A stretch of 64,000 bases of DNA, from contig JAJEHS010000004.1 of NCBI GenBank assembly GCA_022823605.1, forward strand, positions 211,190 to 275,189, written 5' to 3'. The DNA is from Paracoccaceae bacterium. GTDB taxonomy: Bacteria; Pseudomonadota; Alphaproteobacteria; Rhodobacterales; Rhodobacteraceae. Every line of letters starts with the position of its first letter. The stretch's first letter is position 1. Of the stretch, positions 9,136 to 17,741 are shown piece by piece. The translations under genes were made by a program, and so were the position numbers. The notes beneath the pieces are model-generated. The model saw only the letters and a list, made by a program, of their open reading frames with translations. It was not told where the DNA came from and did no database searches.

Positions 9136-11547
9136 CTAACTTCTCATTCTTTTACCCATCGGATCATGGGGTGAGGGCTTGATGACTTCGGCCGGAAATT
9201 CCTCGCTGATGATATGGGTTGTCAATTTAGTTCCTGGTTCGGAGAATTCAGAATCAACATAACCCATGGCGAGGCTTTTTTGTATGGTGTGACCATATCC
9301 GCCAGATGTGATAAATCCAACTCTTCTTGATCCATGCCAGATGGGCTCATACCCGGTAGCATCAGAATTTTCGGTCTTGACTTCCATGGTTATCAATCTT
9401 CGCTTTGGAGTTCCCCTGGATTCCTTCAAAGCTGCTGATCGGCCAATAAAATCTCCCTTGTCAAAATCAATCCACCTGGTTACACCAGCTTCCCCAGGGG
9501 TATATTCATTTCGGAATTCGGCACTCCAAATTCCAAAACTCTTCTCCAAACGCAAAGAACCCACGGCATAGAACCCTACTTCCCGGCCCCCGATTTTATC
9601 ACAGGCGTCCTTCAGGATGTTGTAAAGTGTCAGGTGATCAACAGCTGCACAATTTATTTCATACCCCAGTTCACCGGTTACGGTTATTCTGGCAGTTTTT
9701 GTTCTGATCAATCCAATATCAAGTGATTTCAGTCCCATGAAGGGAATTTTTTCATTTGAAACATCCTTGTCGGCAACCATTTGAAGCAATTCTCGAGATT
9801 TTGGACCAAAAATGGAAAAGCCCAGAGTGGCATCGGAAATGTCTGTCACCTCAACATTATCCATACGGTTTTGGGCAAACCATCTCATGTGCCATTCCCG
9901 CAGATAATAGCTACCCATTATCCACCACTCATCATCATCCCAGTTCAACACGACCAGATCACCCATCAAACGGCCGGATTTAGCTAGGGCAGGTGCCAGT
10001 CGACAATGTCCTTTTCCGGGTAACCTGCTGGCAAACATCCAGTCAAGCCATTTCCTTGCATTGGTACCCGTTACTTTGAATCGTGAATATCCGGATATAT
10101 CCAAAAGCCCAACCTGGTTTCGAGATGCCTTGCATTCTTCCGATATAATATCAAATGCGTTTGACCTTCTGAGTGTTGGTATTTCCTCGAATTCCCGCGG
10201 TCCGAAAAAGATGGGGACTTCCATTCCCCAACTTTCACCCCACCTGGCACCGTTTTTGGTCATCTCGTTATAGCTTGGTGAAGTTTTGAGCGGACGACCA
10301 CCCCATAATTGTTCATTGGGATAGGTCATGACAAACCTGCGGGAATAAAACTGACCGGTTGTTTGTTTTATGTACTCCCGATTGCTGGCAAATTTTCCAT
10401 ACCTGCCAATATCCATGGCCCAGGGATCCGTTTCGGGTTCACCATGAATTATCCATTCGGCAAGGGTCTTGCCAACACCACCACCTTGCAGGAACCCGGC
10501 CATGACCCCACAGGCCAACCAGTAATTGGGTACTTCCCGGACCGGTCCCACCAGAGGGTTGCCATCTGGAGAGAAGGTAAATGCCCCATGGATCCAGGTC
10601 TTTACCCCGACCCGCCCCAATACGGGATACCTTCTTATGGCCCAATCCAACTCGTCTGATATTCTGTCCACATCAGGCTCAAACAGCTCCATGCCGTAAT
10701 CCCATGGCGCGCCATCCATACACCAGTGTTCATGCTCTAGTTCATAAAATCCGACCAGCATGCCGTCCTGGTCCCGACGAGAATAAGTAAATCCTTCCGG
10801 GTCGACCGATGCGCAGATATTCATGCTGCCATCCGCAAGCTCAGGTATCGAATCTGTAATGAAATAATGATGCTTGAGTGGGGAAACCGGCAGTTCCAAA
10901 CCCACCATTCTGCCAACTTGCTTGGCCCACAAACCAGCAGCATTAATTACATGCTCCGTATGGATCGTTCCCTTTTCGGTTACCACTTCCCAACTACTGT
11001 CAGACCTTTGGATCAACTCGAGTACCCTGTTGTTCTCGATTACGTCAGCCCCCCGTTTCTTGGCAGCAGAAGCATACCCCCTGACAGTTCCCGTGGTATC
11101 AACGAAACCTTCCCGATCAGTCCACAATCCACCAGCCACATCGTCGACATTCATGAAGGGATGCAGATCCTTGATTTCATCTCTGGTCATCAGACGGGAA
11201 TCCTCGATGCCAATTGTCTGGAAAATTCTGTAGCGGGACAACAGCCATTCCCACCGTTCGGGAGCACAGGCGATGGTAACGCCCCCTTCCATGTGATACC
11301 CTATTGGTTCTTCCGATTCTTTTTCGATTTCATGAAGTAAATCGATGGTGTAAGCCTGAAGTGCTGCCATATTCGGATCAGCATTAATCGGGTGGACACC
11401 ACCTGCAGCATGCCATGAGGAACCAGCCGCCAAAACCGATCTTTCCAGCAGACAACAGTCGCTCCATCCAAATTTTGCCAAATGATAAAGGACGGATGTA
11501 CCCACGACTCCTCCGCCGATCACGACAACCCTGTAATTTTGTTTCAT
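9136..11547 (-). CDS. FAD-dependent oxidoreductase with C-terminal GcvT (aminomethyltransferase) domain
   Basis: 803 aa, the architecture of dimethylglycine/sarcosine dehydrogenase-like demethylases. An N-terminal DAO domain has the FAD motif VVVIGGGVVGTSVLYHLAKFG. The motif SSWHAAGG has a histidine (H46) at the place where FAD is covalently bound in the family. The FAO_M linker follows, then GcvT and GcvT C-terminal domains (about residues 430-795, with GELGYEI and GYGHTI). Such enzymes remove N-methyl groups and pass the one-carbon unit to tetrahydrofolate. The substrate is unknown. It is first in a minus-strand operon with the sugar dehydrogenase. Confidence 0.9.
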   Translation of the reverse strand: MKQNYRVVVIGGGVVGTSVLYHLAKFGWSDCCLLERSVLAAGSSWHAAGGVHPINADPNMAALQAYTIDLLHEIEKESEEPIGYHMEGGVTIACAPERWEWLLSRYRIFQTIGIEDSRLMTRDEIKDLHPFMNVDDVAGGLWTDREGFVDTTGTVRGYASAAKKRGADVIENNRVLELIQRSDSSWEVVTEKGTIHTEHVINAAGLWAKQVGRMVGLELPVSPLKHHYFITDSIPELADGSMNICASVDPEGFTYSRRDQDGMLVGFYELEHEHWCMDGAPWDYGMELFEPDVDRISDELDWAIRRYPVLGRVGVKTWIHGAFTFSPDGNPLVGPVREVPNYWLACGVMAGFLQGGGVGKTLAEWIIHGEPETDPWAMDIGRYGKFASNREYIKQTTGQFYSRRFVMTYPNEQLWGGRPLKTSPSYNEMTKNGARWGESWGMEVPIFFGPREFEEIPTLRRSNAFDIISEECKASRNQVGLLDISGYSRFKVTGTNARKWLDWMFASRLPGKGHCRLAPALAKSGRLMGDLVVLNWDDDEWWIMGSYYLREWHMRWFAQNRMDNVEVTDISDATLGFSIFGPKSRELLQMVADKDVSNEKIPFMGLKSLDIGLIRTKTARITVTGELGYEINCAAVDHLTLYNILKDACDKIGGREVGFYAVGSLRLEKSFGIWSAEFRNEYTPGEAGVTRWIDFDKGDFIGRSAALKESRGTPKRRLITMEVKTENSDATGYEPIWHGSRRVGFITSGGYGHTIQKSLAMGYVDSEFSEPGTKLTTHIISEEFPAEVIKPSPHDPMGKRMRS

Positions 11548-11639
11548 ATGCTTCGCCTATCTACAAGTATTTATTATCCTTACCTTTCCTGATTATTCTG
11601 CAAGAATTCAACCAAAATTTTTGAATTGCTAAATTTGAT

Positions 11640-11648
11640 TGTGGATAA
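11640..11648 (-). promoter_or_regulatory. DnaA-box match upstream of the MobA-like gene
   Basis: TGTGGATAA at 11640-11648 is the exact reverse complement of the consensus DnaA box TTATCCACA. It stands alone in the 155-bp region between divergent genes, so it may be chance or a minor regulatory or titration site. No cluster suggesting an origin is present. Confidence 0.3.
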
Positions 11649-11702
11649 CATGTGAAACCCTAAATTCAACTCTGTTAATATTAGAAACCCAAATGGTAAT
11701 TT

Positions 11703-12338
11703 ATGAACAATCAGGTAAATCATAGCAGGATAACAATCGTCATTCCTGCGGCCGGTCTTTCCACAAGAATGGCAGGTAAGGATAAACTGACTATGCCAGT
11801 AGGTAATTCCAATTTACTCAGACTTACCACCGAAAAGGCCCTTTCCTCAATGGCCAGTGAGGTAATCGTTGTCACCGGAAGAACACAGCATGAAAGAATC
11901 AGGACAATTGATGGCTTGGGTATAAAACTTGTACATCCTGATTCAAAAATAAATCAAATGTCGGTTTCCATCATTACCGGATTGAATGCTGCAAATCATT
12001 CTTCGGAAGGAATATTGATCCTCCTTCCGGATATGCCCCTGATTGAAACGGCAGACATCAATGAGCTTATTGAAAATTTTCATCATGAGAAAATCATCAG
12101 AGCCACCAATGAGCATGAGGAGCCGGGACACCCTGTCCTGTTCCCCAAATCCCTGTTTCCTGCCATCAAGGCCACCAAGGGGGACAATGGCCCACGTCAA
12201 GTCATTGCCATGAATGAAGACTTGCTGAAACTTGTCAAACTCGACAATGAAAAAGCGATGGTCGATGTTGACACACCCGAAAGCTGGGATCAATGGATTT
12301 CTGAATATAATAAAACTGGTGCGGGCGAAGGGACTTGA
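11703..12338 (+). CDS. MobA/MocA-like nucleotidyltransferase
   Basis: 211 aa. The N-terminal nucleotide-binding signature IPAAGLSTRMAGKDKL, followed by LLPDMPLI and the GHPVLFPKSLFPAI segment, matches the MocA/CoxC branch of NTP-transferase-like proteins (molybdenum-cofactor cytidylyl- or guanylyltransferases). It would add CMP or GMP to molybdopterin, or act on another phosphosugar. No molybdoenzyme gene is nearby, so the substrate is open. Its last 22 bases overlap the 3' end of the converging tRNA-Leu(UAA) gene, and its final codons are read from the tRNA T-arm and acceptor sequence. Confidence 0.82.
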   Translation: MNNQVNHSRITIVIPAAGLSTRMAGKDKLTMPVGNSNLLRLTTEKALSSMASEVIVVTGRTQHERIRTIDGLGIKLVHPDSKINQMSVSIITGLNAANHSSEGILILLPDMPLIETADINELIENFHHEKIIRATNEHEEPGHPVLFPKSLFPAIKATKGDNGPRQVIAMNEDLLKLVKLDNEKAMVDVDTPESWDQWISEYNKTGAGEGT

Positions 12339-12607
12339 ACCCCCACTCCCTTTCGGGACACGGATTTTCATACCAACTACAACTTTCGTTGCCCTTTACA
12401 GGTTTGTGGTCTGGACTATCCCTTCACCTTAGCTCATCACCTTAGGTGCTGTCCGTCTAGTCTCTACACCTCCCCTGGAAACCAAGGTTTGGCTCGGGAT
12501 TACCATTTTAAAGGCTTCCCCGAATTTGAACAGTTCTACTTTATCGTTTCCAACTAAAGCACTCAAATCCTTAAGTCCGTTGCGTCTACCGATTCCGCCA
12601 CGCCCGC
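12317..12607 (-). tRNA. tRNA-Leu(UAA) interrupted by a group I intron
   Basis: Exon 1 is 12607-12573 (35 nt, GCGGGCG acceptor through C32-U33-U34). Exon 2 is 12368-12321 (48 nt), followed by discriminator A (12320) and an encoded CCA (12319-12317). Joining the exons gives a perfect anticodon arm, ACGGA-CUUAAAA-UCCGU, with anticodon UAA; the long variable arm of a leucine tRNA; and a 7-bp acceptor, GCGGGCG with CGCCCGC. The unspliced sequence cannot form an anticodon loop, so splicing is required for function. The 3' end overlaps the MobA-like gene by 22 bp. Confidence 0.96.
12369..12572 (-). ncRNA. Group I intron (subgroup IC3-like) in tRNA-Leu(UAA)
   Basis: 204 nt, no internal protein gene. 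The 5' exon end ACUU pairs with GAGU a few bases inside the intron, giving P1 with a U.G pair at the splice site. P2 is a hairpin capped by GAAA. The P4 strands are TCGGG and CCCGA, followed by GAGCCAA. The P7 strands are GACTA and TAGTC, within GTGTAGAGACTAGACGG and ATAGTCCAG. P8 is CACCT with AGGTG, and P9 is CAAC-GAAA-GTTG. The last intron base is G (12369), as required. Core strings and total length closely resemble the Azoarcus tRNA-Ile intron as I remember it, but the insertion site (between U34 and A35) is the cyanobacterial tRNA-Leu one. Confidence 0.93.
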
Positions 12608-12634
12608 ATCTTTACCAATTGAAGGTTATTTAGA

Positions 12635-12640
12635 ATTATA
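12635..12640 (-). promoter_or_regulatory. Putative -10 box of the intron-containing tRNA-Leu
   Basis: TATAAT on the minus strand (12640-12635) ends 28 bases before the first tRNA base, which would give a leader of about 20 nt. No good -35 is seen 16-18 bases upstream. The box lies within the inverted repeat GGTTAT...ATAACC. Confidence 0.35.
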
Positions 12641-12724
12641 ACCTGATTGGTCTCATTATTGGTTTGCAATTATAATATTCAAGTGTTTTTGGGACTATTA
12701 TCCAAAAATTCCTATCTTCAGAAA

Positions 12725-13594
12725 TTATTCCGGTAGGGATGCCAGACAAAAACCCATTACGTGAGGAAATTCAAAATCAGAGTTTACAAATTCCTGTTCA
12801 ATTAGGTCAGGCAAGAATATTTTCGGATTCTTGAAACCAAGTTCATCCAAATCAGCCATTATATCGCTTTCATTCATCCTGTTTATCCAGGGCTCTCCCC
12901 TTATTGCGACAAAATCACCACATTTTTCAGCCACAATTTTCCACTCACCTGGTATATCATCAGGTGGTAGCAGGAAGTCGAAAATGATCGCAGAGCCCGG
13001 AGCCAAGTGTTCTTTCACAAATCGCAAGGTGTTCAAATAACCTTCCTTGGGAATGTAATAAGTAACCCCAAACCATGACAGGAGTGCTTTTTTGGAAAAA
13101 TCAAATTCACTATTGCCAAGTACCTTTTCAAGGGATTCGACAGAAAGATCTGCCGGGAGGTAGCATATATGTGGTAGATTGTTTTTGTTTATTGGAGTCA
13201 ATCTGGCCAATTTTTCAGTTTGGGTTACCGCAAGATCAATTTCGAATACCTTAATGTCGGTCGGGAATTCGTCACCGTATGGTAAACTGTCATAACCTGC
13301 ACCAAGGATGACAAATTGCTTCAAGCCATTACGGGCATAATCATCAAAGACTTCCCGGCAAAACTTCGCCCTGACAATAATTTCAGGAATGATTGGTGAA
13401 ATTTTCTTCAAAGCAATATTCATCATGAACCGGTTCAGGCTTCTGTACTGGGCAACCCATTTCCAAAATCCTCTGCACAGTTCAATTGCCAATGGATCAG
13501 AATAAATCGGATTTTTTTCATGTAATGTATGCCCTGCTCTAGCTGCACACACCAACTCAGCAGTTTTACTAGGTTTTTTCATGGTACTTGCCAT
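12725..13594 (-). CDS. LCM-family (TIGR00027-type) SAM-dependent methyltransferase
   Basis: 289 aa. The start MASTMKKPSKTAELVCAARA, the segment NPIYSDPLAIELC, the SAM-binding FVILGAGYDSLPY and the following acidic FEIDLAVTQTEK are hallmarks of the leucine carboxyl methyltransferase-like family of bacterial methyltransferases. Its substrate is not known. It lies between two tRNA-Leu genes on the same strand (49 bp after tRNA-Leu(CAA) and 117 bp before tRNA-Leu(UAA)); the name of the family and the tRNAs being leucine is probably coincidence. A second in-frame ATG at 13582 is a possible start. Confidence 0.85.
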   Translation of the reverse strand: MASTMKKPSKTAELVCAARAGHTLHEKNPIYSDPLAIELCRGFWKWVAQYRSLNRFMMNIALKKISPIIPEIIVRAKFCREVFDDYARNGLKQFVILGAGYDSLPYGDEFPTDIKVFEIDLAVTQTEKLARLTPINKNNLPHICYLPADLSVESLEKVLGNSEFDFSKKALLSWFGVTYYIPKEGYLNTLRFVKEHLAPGSAIIFDFLLPPDDIPGEWKIVAEKCGDFVAIRGEPWINRMNESDIMADLDELGFKNPKIFLPDLIEQEFVNSDFEFPHVMGFCLASLPE

Positions 13595-13642
13595 TAGAAG
13601 CCTTCCCTTAATTTAATCATGACCAATACGGGTAAAGATTAA

Positions 13643-13727
13643 TGGTGCCCGAGGCGAGACTCGAACTCGCATGACCGAAGTCGGGGGATTTTGAGTCCCC
13701 TGCGTCTACCAATTCCGCCACTCGGGC
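13643..13727 (-). tRNA. tRNA-Leu(CAA)
   Basis: An 85-nt gene including the encoded CCA (13645-13643). The acceptor stem GCCCGAG/CTCGGGC is perfect. The anticodon arm is GGGGA-CTCAAAA-TCCCC, which places CAA at 34-36. A long variable arm typical of leucine tRNAs (CGACTTCGGTCATG region) and a GTTCGAGTC T-loop are present. It is not interrupted, unlike the neighbouring UAA isoacceptor. Confidence 0.97.
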
Positions 13728-13779
13728 CCAAACACTTCAATATTATCATTTGTGGGTAACTTCAAGTGTTGTTCGTAAG

Positions 13780-14352
13780 TTAAAGTGGATGGAGAACACT
13801 CATAATAATGAATATTGTTTCCAGAAAACCTAGCAGTATGATTCCAATCCTTGCTTTAAGCGAGCGAAACCTGAAGAAAAGAATGCAACATAATACTATA
13901 CTTAACAATGCTTCCAATGGACCGAAAAAATTACCATAATGGTCTGGGTCCCAATAGCTTACAGGACTGGAGTAAATCCAGTCACTCAGAGGCCAAAAAT
14001 GTGCCCGACCATCGTCATTATGAAGTGGTAAATCCAGGGCAAGATGTAGGCATCCAGCCAATCCAAAAATTTTAACAACATCATTCTTAAAATAGAAACC
14101 CACCACTACGATAATCCCCCACACGATAAAGGAATTGTCGACTGAAAAAATGCTTTGCCATTGATCGGAGTAATACATTTGCCCGTATACAATATCCGGT
14201 GAAACACCAGCAAAGAATAGATAATATACGGATAGTAAATAAAGGGAGAGATCTGGTACCAGTGACCCGATAATGGCAGCTAGATTAATTTTCCACTGGT
14301 TTGGTTTGGCAAAAGCAGCTGTACCAATGATCAGGTGAGCCTGAGTATGCAA
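13780..14352 (-). CDS. Integral membrane protein, YdjM-like (often labelled CobQ in databases)
   Basis: 190 aa with several hydrophobic segments and conserved histidines and acids: TQAHLIIG at the start, VPDLSLYLLS, CLHLALDLPLHNDDGRAHFWPLSDW in the middle (parts of which look like a metal-binding pattern), then SPVSYWDPDHYGN. This pattern matches a widespread alphaproteobacterial membrane family related to metal-dependent YdjM hydrolases; the database label cobalamin biosynthesis protein CobQ is not supported by sequence. Function unknown. It is divergent from the yqaA gene. Confidence 0.6.
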   Translation of the reverse strand: MHTQAHLIIGTAAFAKPNQWKINLAAIIGSLVPDLSLYLLSVYYLFFAGVSPDIVYGQMYYSDQWQSIFSVDNSFIVWGIIVVVGFYFKNDVVKIFGLAGCLHLALDLPLHNDDGRAHFWPLSDWIYSSPVSYWDPDHYGNFFGPLEALLSIVLCCILFFRFRSLKARIGIILLGFLETIFIIMSVLHPL

Positions 14353-14476
14353 GTTATTTTTCCGTAATTCATTGGAGTAAATCCATGGTTGCTATATTTA
14401 CTTTAACTATTGAATGAACAAAACCAGCTGAAAACACCAGAAGAATTTTGAACCTATTACTCTGATACGAATAGCA

Positions 14477-15052
14477 ATGAAAACTTTGTACTACAAGGTA
14501 AAGGAGAGAGCCGGAACAAAATACGCTCTCTGGTTTTTAGCACTCGTGAGTTTTTTTGAAAGTTCAATTTTCCCGATACCTCCGGATGTGCTATTGATAC
14601 CAATGATTCTTGCTTACCCCTCAAGAGCCTTCCTTTTTGCAGGTGTGTGTCTGGCTGCATCAGTTTTGGGAGGCATAGGGGGATATTTCATCGGGGCTTT
14701 TCTGTATGATGAAATTGGGCAACCTATTCTTAATGCCCTCGGGAAGGAAGCCTATTACAGTCAATTTGCAGATCATTATAACAATTTTGGTAATTGGGCG
14801 GTGATCATCGCTGGAATTACCCCCTTTCCCTACAAGGTAATCACAATTCTATCAGGATTCACCGGCTTGAATTTCATGGTTTTCGTGATTTGCAGCATTT
14901 TGGCACGAGGATTGAGATTTTTCCTGATCGCCATTCTCCTTTGGCATTTCGGTGATAAAATTCAGAACTTTATCGAAGAAAGATTGGGCTTCTTTTCAAT
15001 TATTTTTGTATTTATCCTGATCGGTTCGTTTATATTTATAAGTCTTATATGA
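14477..15052 (+). CDS. YqaA/DedA-family membrane protein
   Basis: 191 aa with four to five hydrophobic segments. FFESSIFPIPPDVLLIPM and the later GITPFPYKVITILSG are the conserved re-entrant segments of the SNARE-associated/DedA family (YqaA branch). Members are thought to move lipid carriers or sustain membrane energetics. Its stop overlaps the dsbB start by four bases (ATGA), so the two are translationally coupled, a pairing common in Alphaproteobacteria. Confidence 0.85.
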   Translation: MKTLYYKVKERAGTKYALWFLALVSFFESSIFPIPPDVLLIPMILAYPSRAFLFAGVCLAASVLGGIGGYFIGAFLYDEIGQPILNALGKEAYYSQFADHYNNFGNWAVIIAGITPFPYKVITILSGFTGLNFMVFVICSILARGLRFFLIAILLWHFGDKIQNFIEERLGFFSIIFVFILIGSFIFISLI

Positions 15053-15525
15053 CTAGAGTTCTAAATCATAGTGCACTTTTGGCCACCATGGGCTCCATAG
15101 CTTTGTTGCTTGGTGCCTTTATTTTTCAGGAAATATTTGGTTTCGAGCCTTGTACCCTCTGTATCTGGCAAAGATGGCCTCACGCAATAATTCCATTGGT
15201 TTTTTTCTTTTCAATCGTACTTCCACATCAAATTTGGTTTCTGAGCGGTTCCCTTGTTATGATCATCAGTTCACTACTGGCAGGTTACCATGTAGGAGTT
15301 GAACAGGATTGGTGGGAAGGTCTTGCTAGTTGTTCAACTTCAGATACAGGATTGTCCACAGAAATGATTCTTGATTTTTCGGAAGAAATTTCAGTGGTCA
15401 TGTGTGATGAGATCGTATGGAGTTTCCTAAATCTCAGTATGGCTGGCTGGAATACGGTTTTATCGCTTGTTTGGGCTTCCCTCTGGATCCTGGCATTCAG
15501 AAATTACCAAAACATTAAGCAGTAG
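15049..15525 (+). CDS. dsbB: Disulfide bond formation protein B
   Basis: 158 aa, four predicted membrane helices. The quinone-side cysteine pair is seen as EPCTLCIWQRWPH. The second periplasmic pair is the cysteine in LASCSTSD and the one in VVMCDEIVW, and the C-terminal SMAGWN is also typical. It re-oxidises a DsbA-type thiol oxidase and passes electrons to quinone. Coupled to the upstream yqaA gene. A DsbA-like protein is encoded at 43136-43951. Confidence 0.9.
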   Translation: MTRVLNHSALLATMGSIALLLGAFIFQEIFGFEPCTLCIWQRWPHAIIPLVFFFSIVLPHQIWFLSGSLVMIISSLLAGYHVGVEQDWWEGLASCSTSDTGLSTEMILDFSEEISVVMCDEIVWSFLNLSMAGWNTVLSLVWASLWILAFRNYQNIKQ

Positions 15526-15973
15526 TCAGTATCCAATCTATATTATTATGTTGGACAGAAATTCTTATATATTTTACCACCTAACCTGTTCATATTTTAA
15601 TTTGTAACATATTGCTTTTACACTATCCTCAAAACTCTCTTTAACATGCACTCGTAATTGAGAGAATCCAAGCAAAGATGGTAGTCAATAAGATTACAAT
15701 GTTGCTAAAAACACCCTAATTTGGTTCAAGCCACAAGCTTTTCTTAATCCCTCCGAATAGAATCTGAAATAAATGAGCATCCATTTAGGTAAACTCGTTA
15801 TTCATAACCTGTTCAGTGGATAATAAACCGATTAGTAACCTGGTTAAGGCACAAATACTCCATGGAAAGAATTCAAGGGGAATTATAGGAATCAGGAAAG
15901 TCTGTTTGCAAATTAGATTGATTAGTTATAAAAGAGAAAGCCAATTCTTCAAATAAACTACAGGAGTGTGTTA
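15526..15973 (+). promoter_or_regulatory. 448-bp region upstream of the peptide-type ABC operon
   Basis: AT-rich, no gene found. The nearest promoter candidate is TTGCAA (15906-15911) with TATAAA (15927-15932), spacer 15, which is short. AGGAG at 15962-15966 is the ribosome-binding site of the binding-protein gene. The string AACCTGTTCA occurs twice (near 15588 and 15808) and could be a weak direct repeat; nothing else stands out. Confidence 0.35.
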
Positions 15974-17644
15974 ATGAAAGAAATTAAAGAAAAGTTTCCT
16001 AGTGCAGTACATATGTATGCCAAGGAATGCCTTGATGGTAAACTCTCTCGAAGGGAGTTCATGACCAGGGCTACCGCACTGGGTGCTACTTCGGCAACCG
16101 CTTATAGCCTGATTGGCCTATCCGCACCACAAGCGGAAACCATGGCCATCCAGGAAGGCGGAACAGTAAGAATTCAAATGAATGTTCGGGCCCTTAAGGA
16201 TCCACGAACCTATGACTGGTCTGAGATGGCCAATTTTACTCGTGGCTGGCTGGAATACCTTGTACAACTTAATGCTGACGGATCTATTGAAGGCAGACTG
16301 TTGGAAAGTTGGAGTGCCAATGAAGATGCTACCCAGATTACACTAAATGTTCGTAAAGGTGTGAAATGGAACAATGGTGACGATTTCACTGCTGACGATG
16401 TTGCCAGAAACATTGCTGGTTGGTGTGAAAAGGATGTTGCAGGCAATTCAATGGCTGGCCGCATGGGTACCCTGATTGACCCTGATACCGGAGTTGCCAG
16501 TGATGGTGCAATCGTCGTTGTGGATAGTCATACCGTACAACTTAATCCCTCACAATCCGACATAACTCTGATTGTTGGCATGTTGGATTATCCGGGTGCA
16601 ATAGTACATTCATCCCACGACGCTGCGACAATGCTTGACAATCCGATTGGTACTGGCCCCTACCTCCCTGAATCCTTTGAAGTAGGTGTCAAGGGAGTGT
16701 TGGTAAAAAATAACAATCATGAGTGGTGGGACGCCGGTAACGGAGCCTATCTGGACCGCATCGAGTTCTTGGACTATGGTACGGACTTTTCAGCCCATGT
16801 TGCTGGTGCTGAAGCTGATGAATTTGATATGTGTTATCAGGCCACCGGTGAATTTATCGAGCTTTATGAAACACTTGATGGCTGGACCAGATCCTCGGTT
16901 GGTACAAATGCAACCTTGATCTGCAGATCACGTCAGGATGGTTTGGTAGACATGGAGGATGGAACTCAGGTTCAGCCCTACGCTGACGTGAGGGTTCGAA
17001 CCGGTTTTGCCAAAGCAGTCGATAATGCCATTTGTCTGGAACTTGGTTTCAACAACAATGGTGGATTGGCCGAAAATCACCATGTATCTCCTTCTCATCC
17101 CGAATATGCAGCACTAGCACCATTAACTGTTGATAAAGACGCTGCAAGGGCAATGGTAGAAGAAGCAGGCATGCTTGATTTCGAACATGAGTTGATTTCA
17201 ATTGACACTGATTGGGTCAGCGCAACTGCTGATGCAATTGCCAGTCAAATGAGAGAAGCCGGTATCAAGGTCAAGAGAACCAATTTGCCTGGGGGGACTT
17301 TCTGGGATGATTGGCAAACTCACCTTTTCAGCATGACTGAATGGAATCCAAGACCTCTTGGAGTCCAGATTTATGTATTGGCTTACCGTTCTGATGGTCC
17401 ATGGAATGAAACTGCCTTTGCCAGTGAAGAGTTTGATACACTTCTAGGCAAGGCATTGACATTGAGTAATGCCGACGACAGACGTCAAGTCATGGAGCGT
17501 CTGGAAACCATCATGCAGGAAGAGGGAGTAATCATTCAACCCTATTGGAGGAACCTCAACCGTTTCTACAAATCCAATCTGGTTGGAGCCGAAATGCATC
17601 CACAGTTTGAAATCCACAGTTTCAAATACGGATGGGCCGCGTAA
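15974..17644 (+). CDS. ABC transporter substrate-binding protein, family 5 (peptide/nickel type), Tat-exported
   Basis: 556 aa from ATG 15974, which has AGGAG eight bases ahead; an upstream GTG at 15968 is less likely. The N terminus has a twin-arginine motif SRREFM (R26, R27) followed by a hydrophobic stretch ending near SAPQAE, so export is probably folded through Tat. The mature protein shows SBP_bac_5 features such as [21 protein letters not shown] and IGTGPYLPE. It would deliver a di- or oligopeptide, opine or similar solute to the permeases encoded next. The ligand is not evident. Confidence 0.92.
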   Translation: MKEIKEKFPSAVHMYAKECLDGKLSRREFMTRATALGATSATAYSLIGLSAPQAETMAIQEGGTVRIQMNVRALKDPRTYDWSEMANFTRGWLEYLVQLNADGSIEGRLLESWSANEDATQITLNVRKGVKWNNGDDFTADDVARNIAGWCEKDVAGNSMAGRMGTLIDPDTGVASDGAIVVVDSHTVQLNPSQSDITLIVGMLDYPGAIVHSSHDAATMLDNPIGTGPYLPESFEVGVKGVLVKNNNHEWWDAGNGAYLDRIEFLDYGTDFSAHVAGAEADEFDMCYQATGEFIELYETLDGWTRSSVGTNATLICRSRQDGLVDMEDGTQVQPYADVRVRTGFAKAVDNAICLELGFNNNGGLAENHHVSPSHPEYAALAPLTVDKDAARAMVEEAGMLDFEHELISIDTDWVSATADAIASQMREAGIKVKRTNLPGGTFWDDWQTHLFSMTEWNPRPLGVQIYVLAYRSDGPWNETAFASEEFDTLLGKALTLSNADDRRQVMERLETIMQEEGVIIQPYWRNLNRFYKSNLVGAEMHPQFEIHSFKYGWAA

Positions 17645-17666
17645 TCCATTTGCCCCTATAAAAGAT

Positions 17667-17696
17667 ATGAACGGAGGAGAAAACTTCTCCGTTCAT
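17667..17696 (+). terminator. Strong stem-loop between binding-protein and permease genes
   Basis: ATGAACGGAG (17667-17676) pairs with CTCCGTTCAT (17687-17696), and three more pairs (one G.U) extend the stem to 13 bp with an AAAA loop. There is no T-run after it. It lies 22 bp after the binding-protein stop and 45 bp before the permease start, so it probably protects the upstream mRNA or partly ends transcription, raising binding-protein over membrane-component output. Confidence 0.6.
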
Positions 17697-17741
17697 GAAT
17701 TCCAACCTACTCTGCCTTAAACAGACAAATCATTTGCCAAA

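Noticed and set aside
12232-12432. Open frame across the tRNA-Leu intron as a possible homing endonuclease
   Set aside because: It starts inside the MobA-like gene, runs through tRNA exon sequence and has no LAGLIDADG, GIY-YIG or HNH motif. The intron has no room for a nuclease gene.
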